Positions 31,319 to 41,504 of a stretch of DNA of 64,000 nt are shown in pieces (within the stretch, counting starts at the first letter, position 1; each line of letters starts with the position of its first letter). The position numbers and the translations under genes were made by a program. The DNA comes from Tremella fuciformis (taxonomy: Eukaryota > Basidiomycota > Tremellomycetes > Tremellales > Tremellaceae): assembly GCA_032768795.1 (NCBI GenBank), contig CP136491.1, positions 1,922,001-1,986,000 of the forward strand. The letters run 5' to 3'. Below the pieces are notes generated by a model. It saw only the letters and a list, made by a program, of their open reading frames with translations, had not been told where the DNA came from and did no database searches.

Positions 31319-32056
31319 TTATGTGTCGCTGTCCCCAGACGGGGGGCTCAAATGAGCCCACTCGGGTTGAGACTGCCCGATTATAGAACGGGTATCCACC
31401 TTCTTGAAAAAACAAAATCCGGTCGCGGTGTGCTCTGGGCAAATTGCAGCAGCGACAATGGAACCGACGATTGCGACGCCGATCCCGCCCACGATAGTCA
31501 CCGTAATGCAGGTTATCGTGGCGAAGAATCCCGCATCGGCGACGGCGGAACAGCACCTCCCACGCGAGCATGGGATGTGTAGAGTTGGCCTAGAGCGATG
31601 GGCGCGGGCCGAGTCAAACCAGGATCGGAACTGGTCGTGGGCGTCAACGTTCTGCTCTTCGTTCGGATTCAAGGGACCAGGTAGGTAGACGTTGAGGGGC
31701 TCCGTCACCCCTTCAGTCAATGTCTCATGACTGGGCTGCAAGGAGGAGCGTCCGCCGTCCGCAGGCGAGATAGGCGAGAGAGGCGTACTGTTGAGGTCTG
31801 TGGCAACTTGAGTGTATGGTGGCGGAGGCGCATAGTCCACCATCGAGTCATCGGTCTGCGTCTGCGTGCCAGGTCCCCCGGCTCTCATTTCGTATGAATG
31901 CCATTCTTGTTGACCGCTTTGGGGAACGCCAGTGATGGGACGCAGTTCAATTTCCTGCGTAAATGCACCGTTTCGCCCCCCCACCAGCAGTGTCTCGCGA
32001 GTTTCCCCTACCGCTCGGCTGATGCGAGTGACTGATTGAATATCGCCTTTCGTCAC
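31319..32056 (-). CDS. Small orphan protein 2: dileucine, PPxY and one membrane segment
   Basis: 245 aa from ATG 32056. It has an acidic dileucine near the N-terminus (ETRETLLVGG, residues about 18-27), followed by EIELRP. A PPPPYTQ motif lies near residue 80; this is a PPxY element, the ligand of Nedd4/Rsp5 WW domains. A single hydrophobic segment (TITCITVTIVGGIGVAIVGSI, about residues 180-200; shown minus flanks) is framed by cysteines (CSRGRCC before, CPEHTATGFCFF after). The core GGIGV recurs in orphan protein 4. The long N-terminal part is disordered in composition. Topology is probably N-terminus cytosolic with one membrane span. No known family is recognised. Confidence 0.6.
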   Translation of the reverse strand: MTKGDIQSVTRISRAVGETRETLLVGGRNGAFTQEIELRPITGVPQSGQQEWHSYEMRAGGPGTQTQTDDSMVDYAPPPPYTQVATDLNSTPLSPISPADGGRSSLQPSHETLTEGVTEPLNVYLPGPLNPNEEQNVDAHDQFRSWFDSARAHRSRPTLHIPCSRGRCCSAVADAGFFATITCITVTIVGGIGVAIVGSIVAAAICPEHTATGFCFFKKVDTRSIIGQSQPEWAHLSPPSGDSDT

Positions 32057-32556
32057 TCACATAGATGTTAGGTGTATCATTTGGTGCCATGTTGTTGAAG
32101 TCTTGGTCGGGGCGAGTTGTAGAAATGCAACAGGCAGATATGTCGCAGGCGCAGCGTGTGGGGCATATAAGTGAAGAAAGTCAGTGGCAAACTTCGCCCT
32201 TCGTTCTTTGCTTGGATGAACGGAGTGGGAGCTACCTTGCGTTTGGCGAAGCCGAGGTGCAGCTTTCACCCTCTTTATTTTCGAATCCATGAGAGTGCTT
32301 AGTCCACTCCACATGACAATTTACAAACATTCCGCCATCTCATATGAAGCTGAAGAGCCCGTCTGCAAAAGCTTGATGAGAGTTAACATACAGGGATTTT
32401 TGAAATGACATCCCTTGTGACTGCAATCTGGTATATGGCGAGCGGTGCAGATGGCCATGGACTGCAATGCTATCATGTTCTTGATTTGCCACGAGAGAAA
32501 TGCATATAGCTCAGTGTACAGGACGACCACTTCATGTGATGAAACTGTACAGTCAA
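32057..32556. other. Intergenic in the small-protein array
   Basis: 500 bp with short frames only; promoter of orphan protein 2 expected near 32060-32300. Confidence 0.4.
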
Positions 32557-33078
32557 TCACCTGTAGGAGCAAGTGCTACTTTGAAGCATAGACCCCGCCC
32601 AGATACCTAGGATTCCCGCGGCGGCTGCGCTACACACTCCTAGATAGAGATCGCGGATGGTCTGTTTGTACGGTTCCAGAAGCTCCTCACCGTAGTCACT
32701 CATGCCGGGCGCATTGGCGGATGCCGAGTGCTGCGAGCGAGCAGCGTGAGCAGCCGAGACCAGTTCTTCTATCTTCCGAACAAGATTGTTCACGGAGTGT
32801 TCCAGCCTGGCAATACTGCCAGTCAAAGCGGCGAGACTGCTAGCATTGGATTCATGGCTCTGTTGAATGAGGGTCTCTGATCGCGTTTTCACTTCGTCTA
32901 CTATGCTGCGCAGGTCAAAGTCCGATTCTTGCACTTCGTAGCCTTTGCCTATGGTTGTGCTTGGCGGGGTGTTTATCTCGGACGACAGGTCGCTTGCTGA
33001 CCCTTGGTTCTCAACAGAACCCCGTCTGGCTGGACCCGCAGCGTCTGAGTAATGCTTCGTGGACGCGCTTTGACTCAT
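32557..33078 (-). CDS. Small orphan protein 3: coiled coil plus C-terminal hydrophobic segment
   Basis: 173 aa from the ATG ending at 33078 (MSQSASTKHY); the open frame extends 34 codons further upstream. After a Ser/Gly-rich N-terminus comes a heptad-like region (residues about 70-125: LRSIVDEVKTRSETLIQQ, IARLEHSVNNLVRKIEEL). A moderately hydrophobic C-terminal segment follows (YLGVCSAAAAGILGIWAGSM), then a short Cys-containing tail. The layout (soluble coiled coil, C-terminal anchor) resembles tail-anchored proteins. It does not share the dileucine or PPxY motifs of its neighbours. Function unknown. Confidence 0.5.
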   Translation of the reverse strand: MSQSASTKHYSDAAGPARRGSVENQGSASDLSSEINTPPSTTIGKGYEVQESDFDLRSIVDEVKTRSETLIQQSHESNASSLAALTGSIARLEHSVNNLVRKIEELVSAAHAARSQHSASANAPGMSDYGEELLEPYKQTIRDLYLGVCSAAAAGILGIWAGSMLQSSTCSYR

Positions 33079-33530
33079 CTTGCTGGAAGGTTTGACCAGT
33101 AATGCAAACTCGGAGGAGCAAGACCAAACAGGGCCCTCGCCTGCGTGGCAGTATGTGCATGCGAGTCTCGACGCCCCCACTCACCACTTAAATCGAAGGC
33201 ACACCTTTGGACTTGCATGTAGCAGGATGCCGGCCTTGCTACTTGTGTTATTGCAAAACGACAAGCGGTGCACAAGGCCGAGTGCGTCTTCACTTTCATC
33301 AAACCTCTCTCGGAGGAGCGGCGTCGAAGACAGCGTTGCCCAGCCTAAGAAGGCTGGTGGGACTGTTTTGACGGTCGGTCATCGCAAGCGTACTTGCGTG
33401 GAACCGCTCCATGAAGCAGAGGTTTCTGAGAGTGCGCAAGTTGACGGACCTCAACGAATGTCAGGTAATGAAGCCCGTATGTTCGCAGCGATGCACTACG
33501 TTGACATGGATGACACATCACGCCGACCGA
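33079..33530. other. Intergenic in the small-protein array
   Basis: 452 bp; nothing recognised beyond chance ORFs. Confidence 0.4.
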
Positions 33531-34184
33531 CTATCTGTCATCCTGAGCAGAGTGATTAGTAGCGTGACTAGCAGCGTGACTCGCGAATGCGAGACCCACT
33601 CCTATTCCACCGACGAGTGTAACGATTACTATGATCGTCCCGTATCGCACTAAACGGCCGTCTGTCCCATCAGACGACCAGTGTCGCAAGCCTCTGCTGG
33701 CGTCCGACGTATGCGAGTGAACGCTCGGACGGCCCCCGCCGCCGGGAGCCTGGGTAGCGTAGCCTATGGACACATCATCGGCGGCGATGTGTCCAGGCTC
33801 GCTGTGCTGAACAGACTCTGGATGTTGAGAGGTTACGTCCCAGGCAAAAGCGGGTGACAGGCGAGGTCTCGCTCCCGCATTGCCGCCCGAGTATGTCCTA
33901 TCGGGATAGTCGTCCGGCATCACGAACGAGGGCATGCTGGTATATCCCGAGTCTACTCCCAGTGCGGTTCTTAGATATGCAGGCTCTGGGCTTTGAGGTT
34001 CGTATGGGGTGTCGTGTTGAGGCTGAAGCCAGTAGTAGTCATAGGGAGGTCGAGGGGGGACTGGAGGCGCCTCAGGGCTACTGGGCGCGCTATAGCTTCT
34101 CGGATAGGAGGTCCTCGGATAGTAGGGCCCATAGTTCCAGCTAGCAGAACGGTTGCGGCGCTCAGAATAGCCTTGATGATCCAT
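33531..34184 (-). CDS. Small orphan protein 4: Pro/Tyr-rich with GGIGV membrane segment
   Basis: About 217 aa from ATG 34184 (MDHQGYSERR); a start 10 codons upstream also exists. The first 80 residues are Pro/Tyr/Ser-rich (PPVPPRPPYDYYW). Near the C-terminus a single hydrophobic segment, YGTIIVIVTLVGGIGVGLAF, precedes a His/Ala-rich tail. The segment shares the TxVGGIGV core with orphan protein 2, and both have it close to the C-terminus, so the two genes look paralogous despite unrelated N-termini. A Gly run (GGGG) and His pairs lie before the segment. No known family is recognised. Confidence 0.55.
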   Translation of the reverse strand: MDHQGYSERRNRSASWNYGPYYPRTSYPRSYSAPSSPEAPPVPPRPPYDYYWLQPQHDTPYEPQSPEPAYLRTALGVDSGYTSMPSFVMPDDYPDRTYSGGNAGARPRLSPAFAWDVTSQHPESVQHSEPGHIAADDVSIGYATQAPGGGGRPSVHSHTSDASRGLRHWSSDGTDGRLVRYGTIIVIVTLVGGIGVGLAFASHAASHATNHSAQDDR

Positions 34185-35113
34185 AACTGCGAAGCACAAC
34201 GTAGGCTTTATCACGAGTCTGCGCTCGAAGCAAGTGCTTTTGACAGGGTCGTCAATCCGCGCTCGCTTACTCAGAGAGTAGCGCCACCCTGCAGGAAGGC
34301 GAACTCGCAGATCCTTTCGACGATGACGAGCAGCTGCTGGGTCGGTTTTGCAGCAGGGGAGCCGAGTCTCACGCTCATGCTGTTGGTCGGATATTGACTC
34401 ACAGGCAGGTGGAAACCTCGTGGGGCGGAGCCGGCTGCGATTGATCTCGCCGGCGGCTTTGGATTACTTGCACACCATATTCCATTGCAATGAGTGGAGC
34501 TCCTTGTTCTTAGTCAAGCACGAACAGATACGCTCGCAAACCTATCTGCACCTGTTGAACGGAAAGAAGCTTTTCTGGGGAGCACAATTCATATCTGCGG
34601 TTCGCCGCACAGTGTTCTCAATCTTGGCAGCCCCAAGTACGCTGAAAGATAGAAGTCAGCTTCCTGCGGGATGAGCATTGACTTGTCGCCCAGATTTGAG
34701 CGAGGTTGTGTAGTCCCAGGTCCTCACAGACTTTCCCAACGAGCAGGCAGAGCAGGGGTGCGGGGTTTCTTAGATGGCTGTGAGGCGCTATCATGGCTCT
34801 CCGAAGAGGCGTGGTCGTCGTGGACAACCATTACATGATGCAGAAACTCGGGGTCGGCATGGAAGACCCTAGCTACCAGATTGGGCTGCACAATAAACGC
34901 CGTACGAGCCTACACTGCTCAATACTAGCAACACTGTTCCCCCAGCAAATCGCTGACAAGCGCGGACAGAATGCTCCTGCTGCTTACGGGATCTACCCTC
35001 AAAGTTGCTGGCCAGCGACCCATCGGCGTGGCACGCCCATGGCGCCAGGGCCTCCAGGTCCGTGAGTTGGCAGGCAGCCTGTCGGCGTACGGCGAGGACG
35101 TTGAAGAGATCGA
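34185..35113. other. Intergenic or unrecognised
   Basis: 929 bp. A minus-strand frame at 34869-35117 includes a hydrophobic stretch (GGTVLLVLSSVGSYGV) that could be a membrane-spanning exon belonging to the next gene, but no consistent splice was found. Confidence 0.35.
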
Positions 35114-35547
35114 TCATACTGGGACCCTGGGGAATTTTGCGCGGACCTCACGACGGTCATCGAGCCCGCACCCCATGGTCTCTGAGCGTCCGATGGGCTT
35201 GCTTGATGACGCCAAGAGTCTCGAGGCTACTCGCCTTCGACTGAGTCGCCGAGAGCGGCGCCGTGGCCGGGCTGCAGGCACTCACGGGTGTGGGAAGTTC
35301 TGAGAAGATCCGTCGGTGCGTTTATGCGTCTATCGATCCGGCTGTCTGCATACGTAGGGGGCGGCGCTGGGATCCCCATTACTTCGAGAGAGTCGCCGCA
35401 CCCCGATTGTCTTCGAGAAGCCGGACTCTGGAGCTCATACGGCCCAGGTTCGTTTCTGAAAGTCGGCTCCAAGTCCTGGCGTGCGACCAACTTAGGTCGT
35501 TGTGCCCGCTTGGGGCCTCTCGCATCCTTCGATATGCAGTAGTGGTG
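35114..35547 (-). CDS. Small orphan protein 5 (5' end not located): PPxY
   Basis: Two exons can be joined with consensus signals: 35286-35547 and 35114-35226 (intron 35227-35285, GTGAGT...GTAG). The frame has no ATG, so a first exon must lie upstream of 35547, where a CCTCTAG acceptor is present. The visible part has GPYELQSP, then a PPPTYAD motif (PPxY), then a Ser/Arg-rich tail ending FPRVPV. The PPxY sits in the same disordered setting as in orphan proteins 2, 6, 9 and 11. A third exon with a membrane segment (near 34.9-35.1 kb) is possible. Confidence 0.4.
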
Positions 35548-36155
35548 CTAGAGGAAGATATCGAGTGTGAGTCGATTTAGATGGCGGGTTGTGACCTGAT
35601 GAGATCCGTACGCTGAGTGTTGTAAAACCTGCAGCCGTCGATGTAGGACCAGACCAGATCCCCAAGCACAAGGGAGGGTGCCTAAATGCGGCATCGAGTG
35701 TTCTAGGCCCTGTGCCTCCCTTACAATATGCAACTCACGCAACCGAGGCCACTTCTGGCTGTCAGGTTCTGGACATGCGAAGTCTTGGGATGTCCGATGA
35801 AGGCTTCGCTCAGCCAGACTCCGAAGGCTTGGCAGTTTAATGAGGGGATTCTGACTAATATGGCTCAGCGCCAACCCGAAGATACGATGCCCATATAATA
35901 GAGTTTCCAGGTAGAGGAAGAGGTTCTGAAGGTGGTCAGAACCTATGGGCCGGTCTTACGGACAATCGCACGGACCACGTGATGTTGTGGCGCATCTGTC
36001 CAAAGTAATTCCAACTGATCAGTTGATGGCTTCTGCGAGTTTTAGGCGAGCAGCTCGGTAGCATTGTAAGTGGTGGATGGGAGATACATTTACATAACAA
36101 GCACTATATATATATACCCAGAACAGTCTGCGAGCAAGAACGACCAGGCCAGGTT
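35548..36155. other. Intergenic or unrecognised
   Basis: 608 bp. Probably contains the missing first exon of orphan protein 5. A minus-strand frame here has an LRR-like look (WPRLRELHIV), but it is too short to call. Confidence 0.35.
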
Positions 36156-36689
36156 TCACTCGGAAGGGCAAATGCAGCATGCGAGTTCGCGTCCAGTCTT
36201 GCCGACCGCACGATAGACACAGGTGTCTTTCATGACCTCTTCACAGGTCACTCCGACTGTCCTGCCGGTCACCGTGCATTGATCATCCGCTATGGTGCGG
36301 TACTGCTCGGCCCCGGGACCAAGTTCTACCGCGCACACCTCGTCGGGACACTCTCGCGACTCGCTCCGCATCTCCGAGTGAGGGGCATATGCCCGGTTAA
36401 GCATTCCGCCTCGTGCCTTGCTTCACCTGGTCAGTGCTTGTTGGGGCAGCCTTTGTAGCGGAATACTTTCTTGGCTCTCGGCGACAAAGTCGACTTGCTC
36501 CGTTGGGGGGCTGGTAGTATACTTTGGAGGTGGACGTAGCGATGGCGGAGACCCGTCGACGGTGCTGGCGCCATCTGGATTATCGTTGGCCTGATTCTCT
36601 TCTAGAAGTGGTTGTTGCTCCGCACTTCTGAGATCTCCCTCGTGCGACTGAGAGTCCCGGACGCTGTCAGTCGAGGGCTGGGTGTCCAT
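36156..36689 (-). CDS. Small orphan protein 6: dileucine, PPxY and Cys-rich C-terminus
   Basis: 156 aa in two exons, 36427-36689 and 36156-36363 (intron 36364-36426, 63 nt, GTGAAG...GGAG). Start MDTQPSTDSV. An acidic dileucine EQQPLLEEN (residues about 25-33) is followed by PPPKYTT (PPxY, about residue 55) and ESIPLQRL. The second exon is Cys-rich, with eight cysteines including a terminal CCIC. The cysteine-rich end and the I-P-L block are shared with orphan protein 7. The modular layout is a disordered signalling-motif N-terminus and a small disulfide-rich or metal-binding C-terminus. No known family is recognised. Confidence 0.55.
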
Positions 36690-37318
36690 AGTATCTCGGT
36701 TGTTGATTGAGTGAAGTGGTAAAAGAGAGACGTGAGCATTGTTACACCGCTGAACGGGCATGCATACCGAAACACCCCGTGAGCGAAGGCAAGAGGAGCT
36801 TGTCAAAAGATTACACACCCTCGTAACATCTCCTTTCCGTTAAGACCTCATGAGCGGGAAGCCCAAATTCCTTGCTTCTTGCTGGAGAAGGACAAGCGAC
36901 GCGGACTGTACGACCACTTGTACCGAGGATCGCTCATGAACTCTCTTGTGAACACGGGTCCGCGGTAAGTTGCCCCTGCAAGGCACCCGACCGCCTCTAA
37001 TGACGCGGGTTCAAGTGACGCTTGAGCCGCGCACTCCTACAGGATCGCTCGCTAGAGGTTCTGTGGTCTGCAGCGGAAGCAGTCGATACGCTTGGCCGGT
37101 CGGCCGCGACTGGTCCGCTGAGCTGGCTGGATTGGCAGCCTTTGACGAGGCGGACCTCGCATGTTCTCACCTACTGTAGTGACCTTTCGCAGTCAAGCGT
37201 CTAGGGAGGACCCTCCACCCCTGCCAGCTGAGCAGCCTGGGATCTGGGGAGTGACAGAATGCTTCATGCACAGAGCTATAAGTTGCGTAAAGCAGAAACA
37301 ACATGGACGGCGAATGTT
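36690..37318. other. Intergenic in the small-protein array
   Basis: 629 bp; nothing recognised. Confidence 0.4.
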
Positions 37319-37843
37319 TTATCGCCCACAGCAAAGGGCTGGACATCCTTCTCGGCATGTATGCCCTATATGCGTAGGGCAATCGTTGCACACCGTGTCT
37401 CTGAACTTCGAAAGATCTTCCACTGCGGGCTTGGCGAGGCAGGTTGCCGCACGGTCGAGTGCAGCCGAAGCCCCACCTCCAACGATTGCACCACACACGC
37501 TCGAGTCCATCGGCTGTTGGGACGCATACGTATCCGTGACAGGTTCCCGACTCTGAGCCGCATTGTGCATGGTCTGCGGGGCGTATGGGTTCTGGTCACC
37601 ATTGGCACAGGTGCCGCAATCTTGTCGACGTAGCCGCCCATGCGGACAGGATCCGCGTGCTAAGGTAGCAGAATCACGGGAATCGTCCTCATCATCCCGG
37701 TCGGCGATTTTGGCCATCATTTGGTCAAAGTGAGATTGCGAGCTCGGATTTAGGGAGCGTAGGGGTATCGATGCCTCGGGCTCATTGCCAAGCAAACGAT
37801 CCGTTTCCTCCGCGTCCGTCGAAGGCTCATTGCGAACGCTCAT
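37319..37843 (-). CDS. Small orphan protein 7: dileucine, CxH-CxxC and terminal CC
   Basis: 174 aa in one frame from ATG 37843. An acidic dileucine EETDRLLGN (residues about 12-20) is followed by EASIPLRSL. A C-x-H-x7-C-x2-C motif, CPHGRLRRQDCGTC, lies near residue 65. The C-terminal 60 residues carry six more cysteines and end CPALCCGR. The same CxH...CxxC motif occurs in orphan proteins 8 and 12, and the same terminal CC in 6 and 12. Four ligands spaced like this could bind one zinc ion. No membrane segment is seen. Confidence 0.6.
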   Translation of the reverse strand: MSVRNEPSTDAEETDRLLGNEPEASIPLRSLNPSSQSHFDQMMAKIADRDDEDDSRDSATLARGSCPHGRLRRQDCGTCANGDQNPYAPQTMHNAAQSREPVTDTYASQQPMDSSVCGAIVGGGASAALDRAATCLAKPAVEDLSKFRDTVCNDCPTHIGHTCREGCPALCCGR

Positions 37844-38541
37844 ATCGTGGCAAACAGATGCCTGGAGAGAAAAGGTAGAAAGACAGGGCGAAGTATGTAG
37901 ATATCTATGTAAGCACGATCGTTAGCTTCTCGCCCATTTGTACGTCCTGGGTGTTCTCGTTTAGCAATCGTTTCACAAAGGTCCAGTGACCCTTTCATCT
38001 TGCATGACCTATGATTTGATCATCGCAAGCGATGTCGTCAATCATGCCTGCCAGTAAGAAAGGAGAGACGCGAACAAGCGATGGCTTGGAGCGTTTCATT
38101 TGGGAATTGTCGAGCGGTCGCTTGCCAACACACAGTGAGGCTGTCATGGATGAGAAGATGCCTCCATAGAAGAATGTTTTCAACTGAATTTGCGAAACAT
38201 ACGTCAGTGAACCGAGAGCATTGAGTTAGACTCTCGGTGTCATATTCCTGGCAGGTTTGAAAAACTCGCAGCGTGTCGGGCTCTTGCACATTGCTCACAA
38301 GAGACCGCGAAGAGAGTAGACCAAACGGGGACGAGAAGCTGTTTTGAACGGCGAGGGATCATATATTTTCCTACTTAACAGCATCACATTTCACAATGAT
38401 CATCACGAGCGGGTATGCACTCAGCAACAAGGAGTGTTCACTCTGCTGATGGTCTCTCTTCACAGGTGCATAAGCATGCTTCAAGAATGAGGTTCTTGTA
38501 CGTGAGAGTGAGAGGCAATGTATAATTAAGCTGAAAACATG
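37844..38541. other. Intergenic in the small-protein array
   Basis: 698 bp; nothing recognised. Confidence 0.4.
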
Positions 38542-39243
38542 TTAAAGCGTATGAAGGTCCAGTGTGTCTGAGATAGGGATTACCACAGAGTTTGACCCGA
38601 GGCGGAGGACGCCTTGAGGAGGTGAGTGGTCGAGGCGGCGCTGGCGTGCGTCCGTGGTTTCTTCTGGACAGCGCGGAAACCATCCGCAATTATCATAACA
38701 GTCGGTATCGACGTCGTTCCCATCGTTGGGCTCGGAGTCCCTGTCCGGACTGAGATTGCGTGCAGTCGAAGGGTCAAAGGCTGAGGTACTGCCGTCGGGC
38801 AGCATCGGCGGGTGCCCATTGTACGGCTCTCGCCTAATGTTGGGGTTCTCATCCGTGTTCCCAAGATGAGAATCCTCACTTTGGTCAAGAGGCAGAGGCG
38901 GCGGGTGAGTTGATCGATCTGTCTTGCATCGATCGCAGCTCGCCACTTGTATGTGGTGAGTGCAGTAATCCTCCGGCTTTCGGCTGCTATCGACCTTAGC
39001 AGCCAGCATGGTATCCATAGCGAGTTGCGGATTAGGAGAAGTGTAGGTTCCCTGAAGAAGTGGGGTCGCCTCGTCAGACCTTGTCCGGCTGTGCGCTGCT
39101 GGGACGCTCTCGGATATGATCGCTTGAGACGAGCACGTCCTCAAAGTGGCGGATCGACTATTTACGAGATCTTTTTGCAGACCTCCTATGACGTGTGTTG
39201 CAACTTTTAGCAACGCTGTACTTTGTGGAAAGGAACGAAACAC
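38542..39243 (-). CDS. Small orphan protein 8 (start uncertain): dileucine and CxH-CxxC
   Basis: The open frame of 233 codons begins with GTG, so the true start is probably in an upstream exon (a spliceable ATG frame exists at 39207-39392). Visible motifs: RSDEATPLLQG (acidic dileucine, about residue 60), then CTHHIQVASCDRC (C-x-H-x6-C-x2-C, about residue 93), a Pro/Asp-rich middle, and CYDNCGWFPRC near the end. The order matches orphan proteins 7 and 12. The C-terminus lacks the CC motif and ends in a hydrophobic VVIPISDTLDLH stretch. No function is recognised. Confidence 0.5.
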   Translation of the reverse strand: MFRSFPQSTALLKVATHVIGGLQKDLVNSRSATLRTCSSQAIISESVPAAHSRTRSDEATPLLQGTYTSPNPQLAMDTMLAAKVDSSRKPEDYCTHHIQVASCDRCKTDRSTHPPPLPLDQSEDSHLGNTDENPNIRREPYNGHPPMLPDGSTSAFDPSTARNLSPDRDSEPNDGNDVDTDCYDNCGWFPRCPEETTDARQRRLDHSPPQGVLRLGSNSVVIPISDTLDLHTL

Positions 39244-39432
39244 AGAAGAAGTCTCAAACGGTAACCCGGTTTGAAAATCGCATTTTCACCAATGCCCCAA
39301 CACGCAGAGCCAAACCTGTACCTATGCATGCCAGAAGAGTCGCTTGCGAGAATGCGAGCCGAAAAAGCTGACATGAGGTGCCGAGCAATCATCTATGCGT
39401 CTCGCTCCGTGCGTTGAAGCCGGTCCAAGTAG

Positions 39433-39969
39433 TTAAGCAGACGCAGAAATCGCCGAACCTTCTGGATCATCGCGAGCAGCCTCTAACGATTCTTCTCTTT
39501 GGACCGCCGAGGTAGATGGCTCTACAACGCAGAGGGGCGGCATGATGCCTGCGTCCACCAAGGTGTCTTCGGGTTTCTGGGTCGGAGTAGATTCTCGACT
39601 TGATTGCGAGCTCACTTCAGCGACCGAGACGACAACGTTTGTATCTTCCTCCCGGGGCGTATATTGGGGAGGGGCCTCTTCTACAGGTCGTTCTTCCTCC
39701 TCCCCACACCCGTCTGTCCCAATGGCATATACAGTATTGAAGGTGAAGTATCTTTGGAGGAGAGCCGCTCGTTTGGCGGTAGTGCCACCTAGGTCTCTCG
39801 TGTTCGCGCTCGGCGGAATTGGCTGCCGAGTGCCTGTGCCCGACGAGTCCACTGAAGGAGTTCCGGGAGTGTGAAGAGCTCTGTGCGAGGAAGACCAGGT
39901 CGGAGGGGGCATCTGGGTCCCGCGGCTCATCCCGGAGCTGCATTCCTGATTGACATTCGTTGCCGGCAT
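39433..39969 (-). CDS. Small orphan protein 9: PPxY
   Basis: 178 aa in one frame from ATG 39969. Composition is disordered (Ser, Thr, Pro, Glu). EEAPPQYTPREED (about residues 95-108) is a PPxY motif next to an acidic run (EEEERPVEE). A KRAALLQRYF segment lies upstream of it. No cysteine cluster or membrane segment is seen. It fits the array by its PPxY motif, strand and size. Confidence 0.5.
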   Translation of the reverse strand: MPATNVNQECSSGMSRGTQMPPPTWSSSHRALHTPGTPSVDSSGTGTRQPIPPSANTRDLGGTTAKRAALLQRYFTFNTVYAIGTDGCGEEEERPVEEAPPQYTPREEDTNVVVSVAEVSSQSSRESTPTQKPEDTLVDAGIMPPLCVVEPSTSAVQREESLEAARDDPEGSAISASA

Positions 39970-40509
39970 CTCGGGGAAGAGGGGGATCTCTCCTGCTGAG
40001 GGAAGCTTTGGAGTGTACGGTTCGCCACAGAGAAGCAGATATCGGATCGGAAGATAGGTGAGGGGAAAATGCTGTCGGTGATCAGGTCAGGAGGCCGAGT
40101 TGAGTGGACGAGACAGGGGTGCGTTATTTCCTTTGTGGGGGGAGAGACATGCGACTCGGTTGAGATTGGCCGCCCGCAGGAGGCGGTGATGTATGGAGGG
40201 GTGGCTTTGCACACTGCCGCGTACTTGAGCTGCTTTGCTTGAGCCAACGTCAAAGACGAAACAGACGGAGTTGTTGGCGGGCACGCCCAGAGACTCGCCC
40301 ACGCCACATTTCTTATATTTCCCGAGGTCATGGACGATTAGCCGTCGGTCACATCTTATCTGGAAGCCCGACCAGAGAGCGAGCTAGCTGTGTTCGGCTA
40401 GCTTGGGTTAGAAATTGCTATTCTTGAGCAGCGTAAACTATTCAGGTGAGAGCTCAGAGCATCAATTAGCTGCATTGGGTATGCACACATTTGAAGTTAA
40501 TTCTCATGA
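39970..40509. other. Intergenic in the small-protein array
   Basis: 540 bp. A minus-strand ATG frame (39927-40331) crosses it but overlaps orphan protein 9 and has no shared motif. Confidence 0.35.
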
Positions 40510-41384
40510 TTACTCGTCGCACACGTCGAACACCTCTAGACATTGGTCCAACGACTGAAAGCGGTCCGCTACCGAGCTTCCCAGCTCGAGGCTCTGATGC
40601 CAGCATCCGTTCTCCCCGTTCGTGGCAGGAGAACCTGTCCGAACTTCGCGAGTGGTTTCGTCAGGCGACGCGTCGCTCGACCTACTCATGGTGCACACTT
40701 CATTTGTGGCGCTCAGACATGGATAAGTGAGCCAGGAGCGATCTGACACGACGACCTGCTGCGTCCCCAAGCTCATCGGTGAATGAGACCTGTATGACTG
40801 TACAATGGGAGGTCGTACCCTACTCAAGGTGGACTGGGGGCACTCGGAACTCACCACAGCAGTCAAGATATTCGTAGGGGCACTCTGCTGGGAGGTAAGA
40901 TCGGGCGTGAGTCGTATCGTGGGAGCAGCTGGAGACACGGAACGGCCCTCCCCAGACCCAAGGCGCTGACCACTGGGGTACCCCGACTCTTGACCAACAC
41001 TTCCCTCCAGAGGCCGGAAGCTCGGCTCCGCGTTGTGTATCTCCTCGGCCATCAGATCCGTAAGTTTTGAGAGGGTTTTCTTTCGACTTGGCGGCATCAT
41101 CTCCGGGATTCTGCGCAGTTACCCTTGTGATCAGAGCGCTTGGGAAGCACGCACTTACAAGTGACGGTGCCACCAATGAGTAGAGGGCAGACAGTCCAGG
41201 ACGAGAGGATCAATTGTAGAGGCAATCTGGAAATGGTCGAACAGAGATGCGGCCTTCTCTCTGCGTGCTTCGGAGCTAAGCATGCGGAGAAGACGCAACG
41301 ACTGTGGACATCCAAAGCATTTCCAAGGGCTACAAGGGATGCCTCGAGACCGACGACAAATACGAAGACAAGTGGAAGATGCAT
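40510..41384 (-). CDS. Small orphan protein 10: two hydrophobic segments and a long disordered tail
   Basis: About 272 aa in two exons, 41155-41384 and 40510-41110 (intron 41111-41154, 44 nt, GTGCGT...GCGCAG). The first exon encodes two hydrophobic segments (PLVFVFVVGLEASLVALGN and PLQLILSSWTVCPLLIGG) separated by a Cys/His-containing loop. The second exon is a cytosol-like Ser/Thr/Pro-rich tail with several cysteines, ending LEVFDVCDE. The first segment could instead be a signal peptide. It lacks the dileucine and PPxY motifs. No known family is recognised. Confidence 0.45.
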
Positions 41385-41504
41385 GAGCAGCGGAAGTGAA
41401 GAGAAGAAGTGATACGAAGTGGTGCATCCAATACGTCGGAAGTGGGTAGCGGGGTCCGTACAGTATGCAGTGCGCGCGAAGAGTTCAAGTTTGTTCGGCG
41501 ACCT

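Noticed and set aside
35548..35874. LRR/F-box-like fragment (WPRLRELHIV)
   Set aside because: One motif-like stretch in a short frame is not enough for a leucine-rich-repeat call.
39927..40331. 134-codon minus-strand ATG ORF
   Set aside because: Overlaps orphan protein 9 in another frame and lacks the shared motifs; kept out for lack of support.
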